Assembly (NCBI GenBank): GCA_035628055.1
Contig: DASPKO010000254.1
Location: forward strand, 1 to 10,980
Length of the DNA stretch: 10,980 bases
Source: DASPKO01 sp035628055
Lineage (GTDB): Bacteria; Planctomycetota; Phycisphaerae; Phycisphaerales; UBA1924
Direction: 5' to 3'
Position 1 is the first letter of the stretch; each line of letters begins with the position of its first letter. The notes under the pieces were generated by a model. That model worked only from the letters and a program-made list of their open reading frames with translations, had not been told where the DNA came from and made no database searches. The translations under genes and the position numbers were made by a program. Below, in pieces: positions 1 through 7,629 of this stretch.

Positions 1-2
1 AG

Positions 3-3000
3 GCCGAGGGAGTGCAGCGCGGCGGGCGCGACGACGGCCTGCCGGTGTCGACCCGGCTTTACACGCGCCAGGTCTTCTTCCGGCAGAACAACCCGCGCAA
101 GGGCCTCTCGAAGGAGATCGTGTTTTACGGCCCGCGCCCGAGCCCGGGCAAGTTCGTCGCCGAGCCCGACTACGAGCTCCAGAAGACCGACCCGAGCGTC
201 GCGATCACGGCCTACGAGAGCGAGTTCTACCAGTCCACCGACATCGCGATCGCCCAGACCGTGACGCGGCCGCCCCGACGCCAGCGCCCCGACGGGGACT
301 GGTATTGCCCGCTCGAGCGCGTCGAGTTCGACCTGAGCGGCAACCGGGTCTGGGCCGTCACCGGGCTGGTGAGGAACCCGGCGAACCCGCTGCCCGCCAA
401 CGAGGACGAGGCCAGCTCCCTGATCTTCAGCTTCGAGCTGAGCGACGCCCTGGGCCGCCCCGAGGCCGTGGTGGTGGACGTCGATCCCAGCAGCAACGCC
501 CTGATCGACTCTCCCGAGGGCCCCAACATGACGTTCGGCCGCCCGCAGCGGCTGACGACCTCCGCGTCGGGCTGGATGCGCCTGGGGCCCGGGACGCCCC
601 CCGGCAACTTCGCGACGGTTACGAAGTATGACGCGCACGGGGTGACGGACATCTTCTACCCGGCGCCCCCGAACCAGGCCGGGCCGCGCTTCGCGCGGCG
701 CTGGGTGGTCATGAGCCCCCCGCCCGCCGAGCCCGGGCAGCCGCCACGGCGCTTCCCCGACGACCTCTACGTCGACGAGTATGTCCTGAACAACATTCGC
801 CCCCAGGGAACGCTCGGCGGCCAGCCCGCGTTCGTTACCGAGAGCCCCGGCGAGCACCGGCAGTATCGGGGCGAGCGCCCGGACGGCGCGCCAACGCTCA
901 AGGAGCGCGGGTACTTCGTCACGGTCACGGGCGCCGAGCCAACCGCCGCTCCCTTCCGCATCGACCTTCGCGGCAACCGGCCCATCGTCAACGAGCAGGG
1001 CGAGATCATCGGGATCAGCTCGGCGGCGGAAGACCAGCCCGTCCTCCCTCCCTTCGTGCCCCTGGCGAGCGTGAGCTACACGCTGGACTCGACGGGCCGG
1101 CCGCGCCGGGCGGACCTGGTGGAGCGGGCCTTCAATGGGTCGCTCTTCGCGGTGGGCAGCAGCTGGCGGAACGACCTGGTCGACGTGCTCCGCGAGCAGG
1201 AGATCGACGGCTCCATCACGCGCACCACGCGCAACCTGCTCGGCCAGAAGATGCGCACCTACACCGGGAGCGCCGACGACTCCTGGGAGGGTGACCAGGC
1301 CCTGGTCAACGGGTCGGGGCAGTACGTCAACACCGCGGGCCAGAACTCCCAGGAGGCCGGGCACCAGGTCCACGACATGGTGCTGGCCGAGCGGCTCGAG
1401 TACGGCACCGGAACCACCGACGTCCGCCTGCCGCGCGTCCACCGCCGCTACCGCTCGCACAACCGCGCCTGGGCGGACGGCTTCTACCAGGCGCCGGCGG
1501 CCGACCCCGACGGGTACGCGACCGTGACGTCCTACGACTGGATGCGCCGCCCCGTGCGCACCGACACGTTCGACAAGGGCGAACCCGCCTCGGCCCCGCT
1601 GCTGGGAACCACCCTGAGCTATCTGGACCTGGCGGGGCGCCCCTACCTCGTCGCCTCCTTCGGCGGGGACTGCGCGCCCGCCCTGCCCGCGGGCCTCGAC
1701 CCGGCGCAGCGCCTGGGCACCGAGGCCCCGGTCACGGTCGCGCAGCTCGCCGGGCTCTCCTGCCGCCCGCACACGGTGGTCGAGACGATCTACTCGGCGG
1801 AGGGCAAGGCGACGCTGGTCCGCCGCCATGACCTCCCGGCCATCGCCCCGCAGGGCGAGGTGCTCGCCGCCCATGCCGAGCACCATTACTTTGGCGCGTG
1901 CGGGCAGGAGGTCTTCGCGCAGCGGCCCGGAGCGCCGGTCACGATCAGCGACATCGACGCCCTGGGGCGCATCGCGGCGACCCGCACGGTGCTGCCCGGG
2001 CGCGGGCAGAGCGCCTACGGCTACGAGCTGGCGCGCACGGAGATCACGCACGACTACGCGGGCAACCCCGTCGAGGAGCGGCGCTTCGAGCGGGCCGACC
2101 CCGCGGGTCCCGACGCGCTGGCCGACGGCGCGGGCAACGCCACCGCGGCCGGGGTGCGCACGCGCCGCGTGAGCTGGTACGACAGCGAGCGCCGCCTGAT
2201 CGCCAGCGCCGACCTGGGCACCGAGACGCCCTCCTTCACCACCACGCCGCCCGCGGCCCCGTTCGTGCGCGACGACCAGGACCCGCCGACGCTCGACCCG
2301 CAGACGTTCCAGGTCGGTGGCCCCGCCCTTTCCACCGGCGCGCGCCTCTCGCTGAATCAGTACGATCCGGTCACCGGCAACCTGCGCTTCGCGCGCGGTC
2401 CCGACGGCGTGGTCACCGAGCACCGCTACGGGCGGGCCAACCGTCTGGAGCGCACGATCGAGAACCTCGCAGGGCCCGTCGAGGACCGACGCGCCACCCT
2501 GCACGCCTACCAGTGGGGGCGGCTGGCCCGGCTGACGGCGTGGCCCGGGCTCGATGCCGAGGCCGGCCTGCCCGCCGGCCAGAACGTGGCCTCGCGCCAG
2601 CAGACCTCCGAGGTCCTCTTCGGGGCCGACGTGGTCGACGAGAGCTTCCAGGTGGTCTCGCGCGCGTGCGGCCTGGTCGGCGAACTCCGCCTGCCCAAGG
2701 CCACGACGGGCCAGCCCAACGCGGCGCACCCCGCGATCCGCCTCCGCTACACGTTCGCCGGACAGGTGGCCGAGCGGCACGACCCGCGCGGCGTGGTCTT
2801 CCGCTACCGCTACGACGGGCTGGACCGGCTGGCGAGCGTCGAGGTAGGCTCGTACCCGTCACCGGATGGTTCGGGGGCCGCCTTTGTTCCCGGGTATCCG
2901 GACTCGCTGCGCACGCCCGGGCCGAGCGGGCAAGCCCCGTATGCCCCGGCCGACCGCGTCGGGTATGTTGAATACTCCTATGACGCCCGGAAGGGCCACA

Positions 3001-4655
3001 TGACGGGCGTGCTGGCGAAGATCGCGAAGGCCGCCGCCGCCGCGGTCATCGCCCATACCACGTTCGCCGCCGATCACCACGGCAACCTGCTCTCCGAGCG
3101 GCAGGCGCACGGCAAGCTGGCCGATGCCAACACGCCCAGCGTGACCTACGCGCACGACTGGCAGGCCTCGTCCGGTGCCGGCTCCTCGGCCGCGGTCGGG
3201 CACAACCGCCTTGCCAGCATGACCTATCCGGCCCACCTGGGCCTGCCGGCGCGCTGGGTCCAGGTCGCGTACGGCGCCTCCGGCTCGGACGACGACCGCC
3301 TCTCGCGCCCGGGCGCGCTGAACACCCGCCTCGGGGCCGGCGCCTGGAGTCCCGTGGCCGGCCTCACGTACATGGGGCAGGACCGGCGCCAGAAACTCAC
3401 GCTCGGCGGCACGCTCATCGAGATGGCCCTCGCGGCGCCCAGCGGCGGGGGCAGCTACGGCCTCACGGGAGCCGACGGGTTCGGGCGCACTGTTGACCTG
3501 CACTACACCACGGGCGCGGGCGCGGGCCTGCGCACGCTCTACCGGGCCCGGTACGCCTTCGACGGGGCGGGCAGCCGCCAGAGCGCGCTGGTCACGCGGG
3601 CGGCGAGCTCGACCACGAGCGAGTCCAACGCCTGGTCGCAGGTGAACCAGTACGACGCGCTGGGCCAGCTCATCGGCACCGACGTGGGCCAGCTCGACGT
3701 GGCGCCCACCCCGCCGGTGATCGTCGCGGGCACGCGCAAGCACCGGGACCAGTGGGCCCTGGACCCGCTGGGCAACTCGAGTGGCCAGCCGTGGGCCAAC
3801 GGGGGCACGCCCCTGACGGGCCGGCTGACGACGAAGGTCGCGGGCGGCGTGACCACCACGCGGGCGGTCACCGACGCGACGGACAACCGCAACCGCATCG
3901 ACGCCCGCGCCGAGGCGGTCAACGGCGGGGCCGCGGCCGCGACGGTCTATACCTACGACGCGGCGGGGAACATAAGAAGCGACGGCCTCTACTTCTACCA
4001 GTACGACGCCTGGAACCGCCTGGTGCAGGTGAATCAGGCCCAGGCCAACCCCGACCCGGGCCCGCCGGCCGACCCCGACGACGAGACGGCGCCGGCCCCT
4101 GAGGATGAGCTCTGGTGGCCCGGGGCGCTGGTCAAACATTACAAGTACGACGGGCTGGGACGGCTGATCGAGACGCAGAGCCCGTACCCGGGGCCCGGCG
4201 CGGGGGGTGGGGGCGGCGGGGGGGGTGGGGGCGGCGGGGGGGGTGGCGGGGACGAGGGGTACGTCCGCGCCGAGCGGTTCTACTACGACGGCATCCGGCG
4301 GATCCAGGAGCTGGTGACCGACCCGGTGATCAACCGGGCCGGGGCCCTGGCCAGCGGCGACCCCGAGCTGGTGGCGGCGGCCAGTGACGAGGGGGAAGGC
4401 GGAGGTGTGGGTGGTGGCGACGGCGCTGGGGAGGGCGGCGGCGGCGGGGATGACGGTGATGGTGGCGGCGAGAGCTGGGCCGAGGCGAGCGACCCGCAGA
4501 CGAGCACGCTGGCGCTCGAGGAGGCCCAGGTGAACGCCGCGGCGGGGGGTGGTGGCGGCACGACCACCACGCGGCAAGCCGCCACGCGGCGTTGTCCAAC
4601 CCCCAGTGACCCGGGCGGACTCAACCCGCGGCGCCCCGCAGCCGCCGTTCTCTGA
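3..4655 (+). CDS. RHS/YD-repeat protein, 5' end outside window, C-terminus lacking the RHS core
   Basis: This is a very large surface or secreted repeat protein; YD repeats build the hollow beta-cage of RHS and teneurin proteins. The frame is open to the left edge; the first possible start is a GTG at 12, so the true start probably lies outside. Counting from that GTG (1547 residues), YD-type repeats are visible near residues 206 (YDAHGVTDI), 508 (YDWMRRPVRTDTF), 723 (YDSERRLIAS), 784 (YDPVTGNLRF), 934 (YDGLDRLASV), 1214 (YDALGQLIG), 1313 (YTYDAAGNIRSDG) and 1378 (YKYDGLGRLIE). A planctomycete-like 'WALDPLGN' precedes 'YQYDAWNRLV'. After 'RFYYDGIRRIQEL' the protein becomes glycine/acid-rich and ends without the expected core (Tyr/Trp-Gly-Pro-Gly block, then a toxin tip). 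Downstream bases in other frames do not supply it. It is either a truncated remnant or an unusual coreless RHS protein. The family call is firm; the role is unknown. Confidence 0.85.
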   Translation, partial: AEGVQRGGRDDGLPVSTRLYTRQVFFRQNNPRKGLSKEIVFYGPRPSPGKFVAEPDYELQKTDPSVAITAYESEFYQSTDIAIAQTVTRPPRRQRPDGDWYCPLERVEFDLSGNRVWAVTGLVRNPANPLPANEDEASSLIFSFELSDALGRPEAVVVDVDPSSNALIDSPEGPNMTFGRPQRLTTSASGWMRLGPGTPPGNFATVTKYDAHGVTDIFYPAPPNQAGPRFARRWVVMSPPPAEPGQPPRRFPDDLYVDEYVLNNIRPQGTLGGQPAFVTESPGEHRQYRGERPDGAPTLKERGYFVTVTGAEPTAAPFRIDLRGNRPIVNEQGEIIGISSAAEDQPVLPPFVPLASVSYTLDSTGRPRRADLVERAFNGSLFAVGSSWRNDLVDVLREQEIDGSITRTTRNLLGQKMRTYTGSADDSWEGDQALVNGSGQYVNTAGQNSQEAGHQVHDMVLAERLEYGTGTTDVRLPRVHRRYRSHNRAWADGFYQAPAADPDGYATVTSYDWMRRPVRTDTFDKGEPASAPLLGTTLSYLDLAGRPYLVASFGGDCAPALPAGLDPAQRLGTEAPVTVAQLAGLSCRPHTVVETIYSAEGKATLVRRHDLPAIAPQGEVLAAHAEHHYFGACGQEVFAQRPGAPVTISDIDALGRIAATRTVLPGRGQSAYGYELARTEITHDYAGNPVEERRFERADPAGPDALADGAGNATAAGVRTRRVSWYDSERRLIASADLGTETPSFTTTPPAAPFVRDDQDPPTLDPQTFQVGGPALSTGARLSLNQYDPVTGNLRFARGPDGVVTEHRYGRANRLERTIENLAGPVEDRRATLHAYQWGRLARLTAWPGLDAEAGLPAGQNVASRQQTSEVLFGADVVDESFQVVSRACGLVGELRLPKATTGQPNAAHPAIRLRYTFAGQVAERHDPRGVVFRYRYDGLDRLASVEVGSYPSPDGSGAAFVPGYPDSLRTPGPSGQAPYAPADRVGYVEYSYDARKGHMTGVLAKIAKAAAAAVIAHTTFAADHHGNLLSERQAHGKLADANTPSVTYAHDWQASSGAGSSAAVGHNRLASMTYPAHLGLPARWVQVAYGASGSDDDRLSRPGALNTRLGAGAWSPVAGLTYMGQDRRQKLTLGGTLIEMALAAPSGGGSYGLTGADGFGRTVDLHYTTGAGAGLRTLYRARYAFDGAGSRQSALVTRAASSTTSESNAWSQVNQYDALGQLIGTDVGQLDVAPTPPVIVAGTRKHRDQWALDPLGNSSGQPWANGGTPLTGRLTTKVAGGVTTTRAVTDATDNRNRIDARAEAVNGGAAAATVYTYDAAGNIRSDGLYFYQYDAWNRLVQVNQAQANPDPGPPADPDDETAPAPEDELWWPGALVKHYKYDGLGRLIETQSPYPGPGAGGGGGGGGGGGGGGGGDEGYVRAERFYYDGIRRIQELVTDPVINRAGALASGDPELVAAASDEGEGGGVGGGDGAGEGGGGGDDGDGGGESWAEASDPQTSTLALEEAQVNAAAGGGGGTTTTRQAATRRCPTPSDPGGLNPRRPAAAVL
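4202..4250 (+). repeat. G-rich tandem repeat with 18-base period in the RHS gene
   Basis: This is a nearly pure G run on the coding strand, broken by T at 4208, 4226 and 4244, which gives an exact 18-base period (about 2.7 copies). It encodes an uninterrupted polyglycine stretch of about 17 residues beginning near residue 1397, between a YD repeat and the 'RFYYDG' block. It probably acts as a flexible linker. Many G-runs of three or more lie close together, so the coding strand or mRNA could form G-quadruplexes. Such a tract is also prone to copy-number slippage and to sequencing error. Confidence 0.85.
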
Positions 4656-4662
4656 CGGCGGC
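4641..4662 (+). terminator. Weak hairpin at the end of the RHS frame
   Basis: An 8-bp GC-rich stem (GCCGCCGT / ACGGCGGC) encloses a 6-base loop, and the RHS stop codon TGA (4653-4655) lies at its edge. No T-run follows, so it is not a classical intrinsic terminator. Its position at the gene end is the only support for a termination role, and chance pairing is likely in DNA this GC-rich. Confidence 0.2.
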
Positions 4663-5029
4663 GGATCCGCCCGACGTCGGGGAACCGCCTCACCACGCCA
4701 GAATCTCTCCTCAACCCTCGCTCCCGCCCGGGCGCCTCCCGCCCCTCCCCGCCCAAAGTAGCCCAAACCCGCGTGCGCCCGCCCGGACCAGCCCGAACCG
4801 CCCGCACTCGCACCTCGCGCGCTCGGAGGGGGCTGCCGCCCGCTTCAGGCGGGCCGGCACTTTCGGCCTCAACCCCTATACACGCCGGCGCGCGCCGCTC
4901 CCAAGATGCGACTCGCGGCACGCCCGGCTCTGGGCCCGGGGCCAACATGAATCGCGGCCAGCACGGAACCACGGCGCGTTTGATGGCGCGCTCTCCGAGC
5001 TCGAAAAACCACTTCCGGAAGGTCATCTC
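4656..5029. other. Intergenic region between RHS gene and DUF4142 gene
   Basis: This gene-free stretch of 374 bases holds the leader of the downstream lipoprotein gene. A small hairpin lies at 4838-4854 (GCCCGC, loop TTCAG, GCGGGC). A 12-base GC palindrome lies at 4886-4897. A TATACA at 4877-4882 resembles a -10 box but has no good -35 partner. The reading frames here are Pro/Arg/Ala-rich and look like random GC-rich sequence; I see no remnant of an RHS core. One frame (ATG at 4947, 28 codons) ends in an ATGA overlap with the downstream start. Confidence 0.5.
5017..5022 (+). promoter_or_regulatory. Ribosome binding site of the DUF4142 gene
   Basis: GGAAGG lies 7 bases before the ATG at 5030 and fixes the start directly ahead of the lipoprotein signal peptide. 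Confidence 0.7.
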
Positions 5030-5578
5030 ATGAACAGCAGCAACGTGAACAGCCGGCACCTGGCGCTGGCCCTCGCGCTCGCCGTGCTCGCGGGGTGCGA
5101 CACGAACGAGCGGGACGATCGCCACTCTGGTCGGTCGGAGGAGGTGACGCGCGGCGCGCTCAGCACCCCCCGCTTCGTCGAGGAGGCTGCCAGCGGCGGG
5201 CTGTACGAGGTGCGGAGCTCCGAGCTGGGGCTACGCTCCGGGCTCACGGGCCGGGCCGCCGAGGCCGCCCAGCACATGATCCACGACCACACGCGGGCCA
5301 ACGAGCGCCTGCGCCTGCTGGCGCGGCGGCATGGCGTGGCGGTGCCGGACCAGATGCTGCCCAAGCACGCGCGGATGGTCGAGGAACTGCGCAACGCCGG
5401 GAACCGCGACCTCAACGCCGCCTGGACGCACCAGCAGATCGCCGCCCACCACGAGGCGATCGAGCTCTTCGAGCGGGCCCGGCAGGAAGTGGACAACCCG
5501 GAGCTGCGGCAGTTCGCGGCCGAGACGCTCCCGACGCTGCGCGAGCACCTGCGGATGCTGGAGAACCTGGGACGGTAG
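5030..5578 (+). CDS. DUF4142 family lipoprotein
   Basis: A small secreted, lipid-anchored protein of 182 residues whose molecular function is not established. Residues 1-23 form a lipoprotein signal peptide: an Arg-His followed by a Leu/Ala-rich core, then the lipobox L20-A-G-C23. A short polar linker (about 24-46) leads into an all-helical domain (about 47-180) with the hallmarks of DUF4142: 'RFVEEAASGGLYEV', 'HMIHDHTRANERL', 'LARRHGVAVP', a helix with 'HQQIAAHHEAIELFERA', and 'LPTLREHLRMLENL'. The His and Glu residues on these helices recall four-helix, ferritin-like bundles, but metal binding is only inference. C23 is the only cysteine, consistent with its use for lipidation. The residue after it is Asp. 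The gene is well separated from the RHS gene and converges with the methylase gene, so it is probably transcribed alone. The start is set by the RBS at 5017 and by the position of the signal peptide. Confidence 0.9.
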   Translation: MNSSNVNSRHLALALALAVLAGCDTNERDDRHSGRSEEVTRGALSTPRFVEEAASGGLYEVRSSELGLRSGLTGRAAEAAQHMIHDHTRANERLRLLARRHGVAVPDQMLPKHARMVEELRNAGNRDLNAAWTHQQIAAHHEAIELFERARQEVDNPELRQFAAETLPTLREHLRMLENLGR

Positions 5579-5671
5579 CTGCAGTGCTTGGTCGGCTGCG
5601 GGAGAACTTTGGTTATTAGGGGAGGGGGCCTGCGCCGGTGGCGAGTAAACTCTGAGGCGGTGGCAGAGCGG

Positions 5672-5697
5672 AAGTCGGTGCTGGATCATCCGACCTT
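5672..5697. terminator. Weak hairpin between convergent genes
   Basis: GTCGG at 5674-5678 pairs with CCGAC at 5690-5694 around an 11-base loop. Flanking AA/TT extends the stem if one C is bulged. It sits in the 125-base gap where the DUF4142 gene (+) and the methylase gene (-) converge, the expected place for a two-way terminator. The stem is short and lacks a clear T-run. Nothing else is evident in 5579-5703. Confidence 0.2.
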
Positions 5698-5703
5698 AGG
5701 GCG

Positions 5704-6783
5704 TCACCTGCGCAACACCGCCTCGGGGCCGGGCGCTTCCGGGGGCCGGGCGCTTCCCGGTCCGTCCCCCCGCGTCAGCGTGAGGATCAGCTCGCGGTTG
5801 CGCAGCCGCCCGACCGTCCCCACCTTCTCGCCGGCGGGGCTGTGAATGCCGATGCGGGCCCCGACGTAGCGCGCGTACTCGATCTCCTCGACCTCGACAG
5901 TCCCGTGGGCGCCCAGCATCTCGAAGAGTTTCCCGGGCGCCACGTACGCCTCGTCGCTGAGGGAGACCACCACCCGCGGGGCGCGCACCGCGGCGATCAG
6001 GTCGCGCAGGGCCGTCGCGTGGCGCCGCTTGGAGTTGAACTCGCTCTTGCGGGTGAGACAGTCCACCCGCTTGCACGCGACGCCGAAGGTCTCGGGCCGA
6101 TCCCAGCGCACGAGCGTCTCCCAGACGTGATAGTTCCCCAGGTAGGAGTGCTGGTTGTACGGCGGGTCAAGGTACGCCGCGTCCGCCCCGTGGCACTGGG
6201 CGGCCCCGAGGGCGTCCCCCAACACGGCGAGGCCCTTGCCGGCCGGGGCGCGCGGCAGGACCGCCGGGACGCGCAGCTCCAGACGGTTGCGCGCCCGCGG
6301 GGCCCAGTCCTTCAGGTAGGCCATCTGCACGCCGGTCGTGGAATCGACGCGGTCGGCCGCCTCGAGGAGCGAGGTCAGCATCACTCCTTCGAGCTCCGGG
6401 GCCAGCCCCTTGCGGGCGATCGCCTCGCGCACCGTCTCGATGCGCGCCCCATTCTCGGGGAGGAAGTAGCGCGAGCGCCGGCAATAGGTCTCGACGAACC
6501 AGCCCGGGCCGTCCCGCGCCGGCAGGGAGTTGAACTCGTCCACCAGCCTCCGGGCGTCGGCCAGCACGTCGCCGGCATCCGCCTGCACGTAGCAGAGGGC
6601 CAGCGCGTGGGCGTAGGCGTTGTGATCGCAGGCGATCACGCGATGCCCCGCGGCCTTGAGCGCGTGCCCGACGCGCGAGGTCCCGCTGAACAGGTCCAGC
6701 ACCGTGGGAGCACCCCGCGCGTCGCCGAGCGCACGGGCGATCCGGGGAAGGAGGAGCCGCTTGGAGCCGAGGTACTTGATCAC
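5704..6783 (-). CDS. D12-class DNA N6-adenine methylase
   Basis: It transfers a methyl group from S-adenosylmethionine to adenine N6 in a specific DNA sequence, which cannot be read from the protein. Length is 359 residues. Residues 1-15 (IKYLGSKRLLLPRI) are the typical D12 N-terminus. Motif I, which binds SAM, is VLDLFSGTSRVG at 28-39. A conserved 'ETYCRRSRYFLPENGARI' lies near 98-115, and 'EAADRVDSTTGVQMAYLK' near 141-158. The catalytic motif IV, DPPY, is at 206-209, within LDPPYNQHSYLGNYHVWETL. The frame is open further upstream, but the GTG at 6783 is chosen because the family begins at this point, GAGG lies 8 bases before it, and it overlaps the upstream gene's stop as GTGA. It is the last gene of an apparent three-gene operon. 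No restriction endonuclease is in view, so it looks like an orphan methylase. It could serve in regulation, host modification, or as a remnant of a restriction system. Confidence 0.93.
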   Translation of the reverse strand: MIKYLGSKRLLLPRIARALGDARGAPTVLDLFSGTSRVGHALKAAGHRVIACDHNAYAHALALCYVQADAGDVLADARRLVDEFNSLPARDGPGWFVETYCRRSRYFLPENGARIETVREAIARKGLAPELEGVMLTSLLEAADRVDSTTGVQMAYLKDWAPRARNRLELRVPAVLPRAPAGKGLAVLGDALGAAQCHGADAAYLDPPYNQHSYLGNYHVWETLVRWDRPETFGVACKRVDCLTRKSEFNSKRRHATALRDLIAAVRAPRVVVSLSDEAYVAPGKLFEMLGAHGTVEVEEIEYARYVGARIGIHSPAGEKVGTVGRLRNRELILTLTRGDGPGSARPPEAPGPEAVLRR

Positions 6784-7619
6784 GCCGGCCGCCTCGCCGC
6801 CGCCCGGTTCCAGGAGAAGGTCGCGCTGGCGTCGGGCTCGTGGATCAATCCCTCGAGCTCGGCGAGCGCGGCGTCCACTTCCCGTTCCGAGGCCAGGCCG
6901 GCGCCCACCAGCCCGGAGCGAGCGCCCCCCACGTTGCCCATCAGGTTGCGGACCCACGGTTCGTGCCGGGGAGACCCGTGCCAGTGCACCTCCGGCGCCA
7001 GGGCGAGCTCGACGCTCTCGAACCCGGCACGGCGCAGCAGCGCGAACAGTCGCCGGCCGACGAGCGCGTCGCCGCCGAGGCGCCGCTGCAGCTCCGCGAA
7101 GAGCTCCCAGACGCGCTCGAACGCGGGACAGGGGGGGTCCAGGCGCACCAGCGTGATGTCGTTCTCCTGCACGCGAAGCCGACCGCCTGGAACCAGCACG
7201 CGGAGCGACTCCCGCAGCACCCGCGCCGGGTCGGCGACGTGCTCCAGGAGGTACCGGCAATAGACCAGGTCGAAGCTTGCATCGCAGAACGGGAGGGCGC
7301 GCGCATCGCCCACGACCAGGCGCACCGGGACGGGCCCGGGCGCGCCCCCGGCCGTCTTCGCGAGCCGCGCGCCGGCCTCGATCTGTTCCGGGCGCAGCTC
7401 CACGCCCGCGACGCTCCCCCCGGGGCCGAGCCGTCCGGCGACCTCGCGGGCGAGCAGGCCGAGGCCGCAGCCGATCTCGAGGACGCGGTCGCGCGGCCGC
7501 GGGTCGACGAACGCCACGAAGTCAGCGTTGGTCAGGCGGTTGAGCCCGGCGAGGCGGGCCTGCTCGTCCGGGCTCGTGCCGTGAATATAAGAAGCGTGGG
7601 ACAACGTCGGCCCCTTCAT
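6780..7619 (-). CDS. Class I SAM-dependent methyltransferase, substrate unknown
   Basis: A soluble enzyme of 279 residues expected to methylate a small molecule or other non-DNA substrate. The Rossmann methyltransferase core is clear: motif I VLEIGCGLG at 46-54, the acidic ribose-binding residue E74 in VAGVELRPEQI, the adenine-contact segment VVGDARALPF at 102-111, and motif II with 'FDLVYCRYLLEHVADP' near 116-131, as in Methyltransf_11 and UbiE-like enzymes. The N-terminal 'HASYIHGTSPDEQARLAGLN' is a common lead-in in this group. The C-terminal third ('PEVHWHGSPRHEPWVRNL' and after) probably forms the substrate lid, which does not reveal the substrate. The ATG at 7619 lies only 10 bases after the ispD stop and has no strong RBS, which suggests coupling to ispD. 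Its stop overlaps the GTG of the DNA methylase. It is probably not a quinone methyltransferase, given its neighbours, but this cannot be excluded. Confidence 0.9.
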   Translation of the reverse strand: MKGPTLSHASYIHGTSPDEQARLAGLNRLTNADFVAFVDPRPRDRVLEIGCGLGLLAREVAGRLGPGGSVAGVELRPEQIEAGARLAKTAGGAPGPVPVRLVVGDARALPFCDASFDLVYCRYLLEHVADPARVLRESLRVLVPGGRLRVQENDITLVRLDPPCPAFERVWELFAELQRRLGGDALVGRRLFALLRRAGFESVELALAPEVHWHGSPRHEPWVRNLMGNVGGARSGLVGAGLASEREVDAALAELEGLIHEPDASATFSWNRAAARRPA

Positions 7620-7629
7620 TGCCGCCGAG

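Noticed and set aside
4586..4600. Integron attC-like core (GTCCAAC) near the RHS end
   Set aside because: The sequence fits one short degenerate box, but no partner GTTRRRY box follows at a proper distance and no attC-like fold is visible.
2859..4766. A 635-codon open frame on the minus strand opposite the RHS gene
   Set aside because: Arg/Gly/Val/Ala-rich low-complexity translation with no motif; the plus strand encodes well-defined YD repeats over most of the same interval.
4773..5033. An 86-codon plus-strand frame before the DUF4142 gene
   Set aside because: Pro/Arg/Ala-rich, without RBS or domain; only its last 28 codons are mentioned separately because of the ATGA overlap.
6784..7260. 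N-terminal extension of the DNA methylase upstream of the GTG at 6783
   Set aside because: The frame is open, but the extension is Arg/Ala/Gly-rich, overlaps the conserved methyltransferase gene, and D12 methylases begin at the IKYLGSK segment just after the chosen start.
5842..7263. A 473-codon plus-strand open frame opposite the methylase and methyltransferase genes
   Set aside because: It spans two genes with clear catalytic motifs on the other strand and shows no family features itself.
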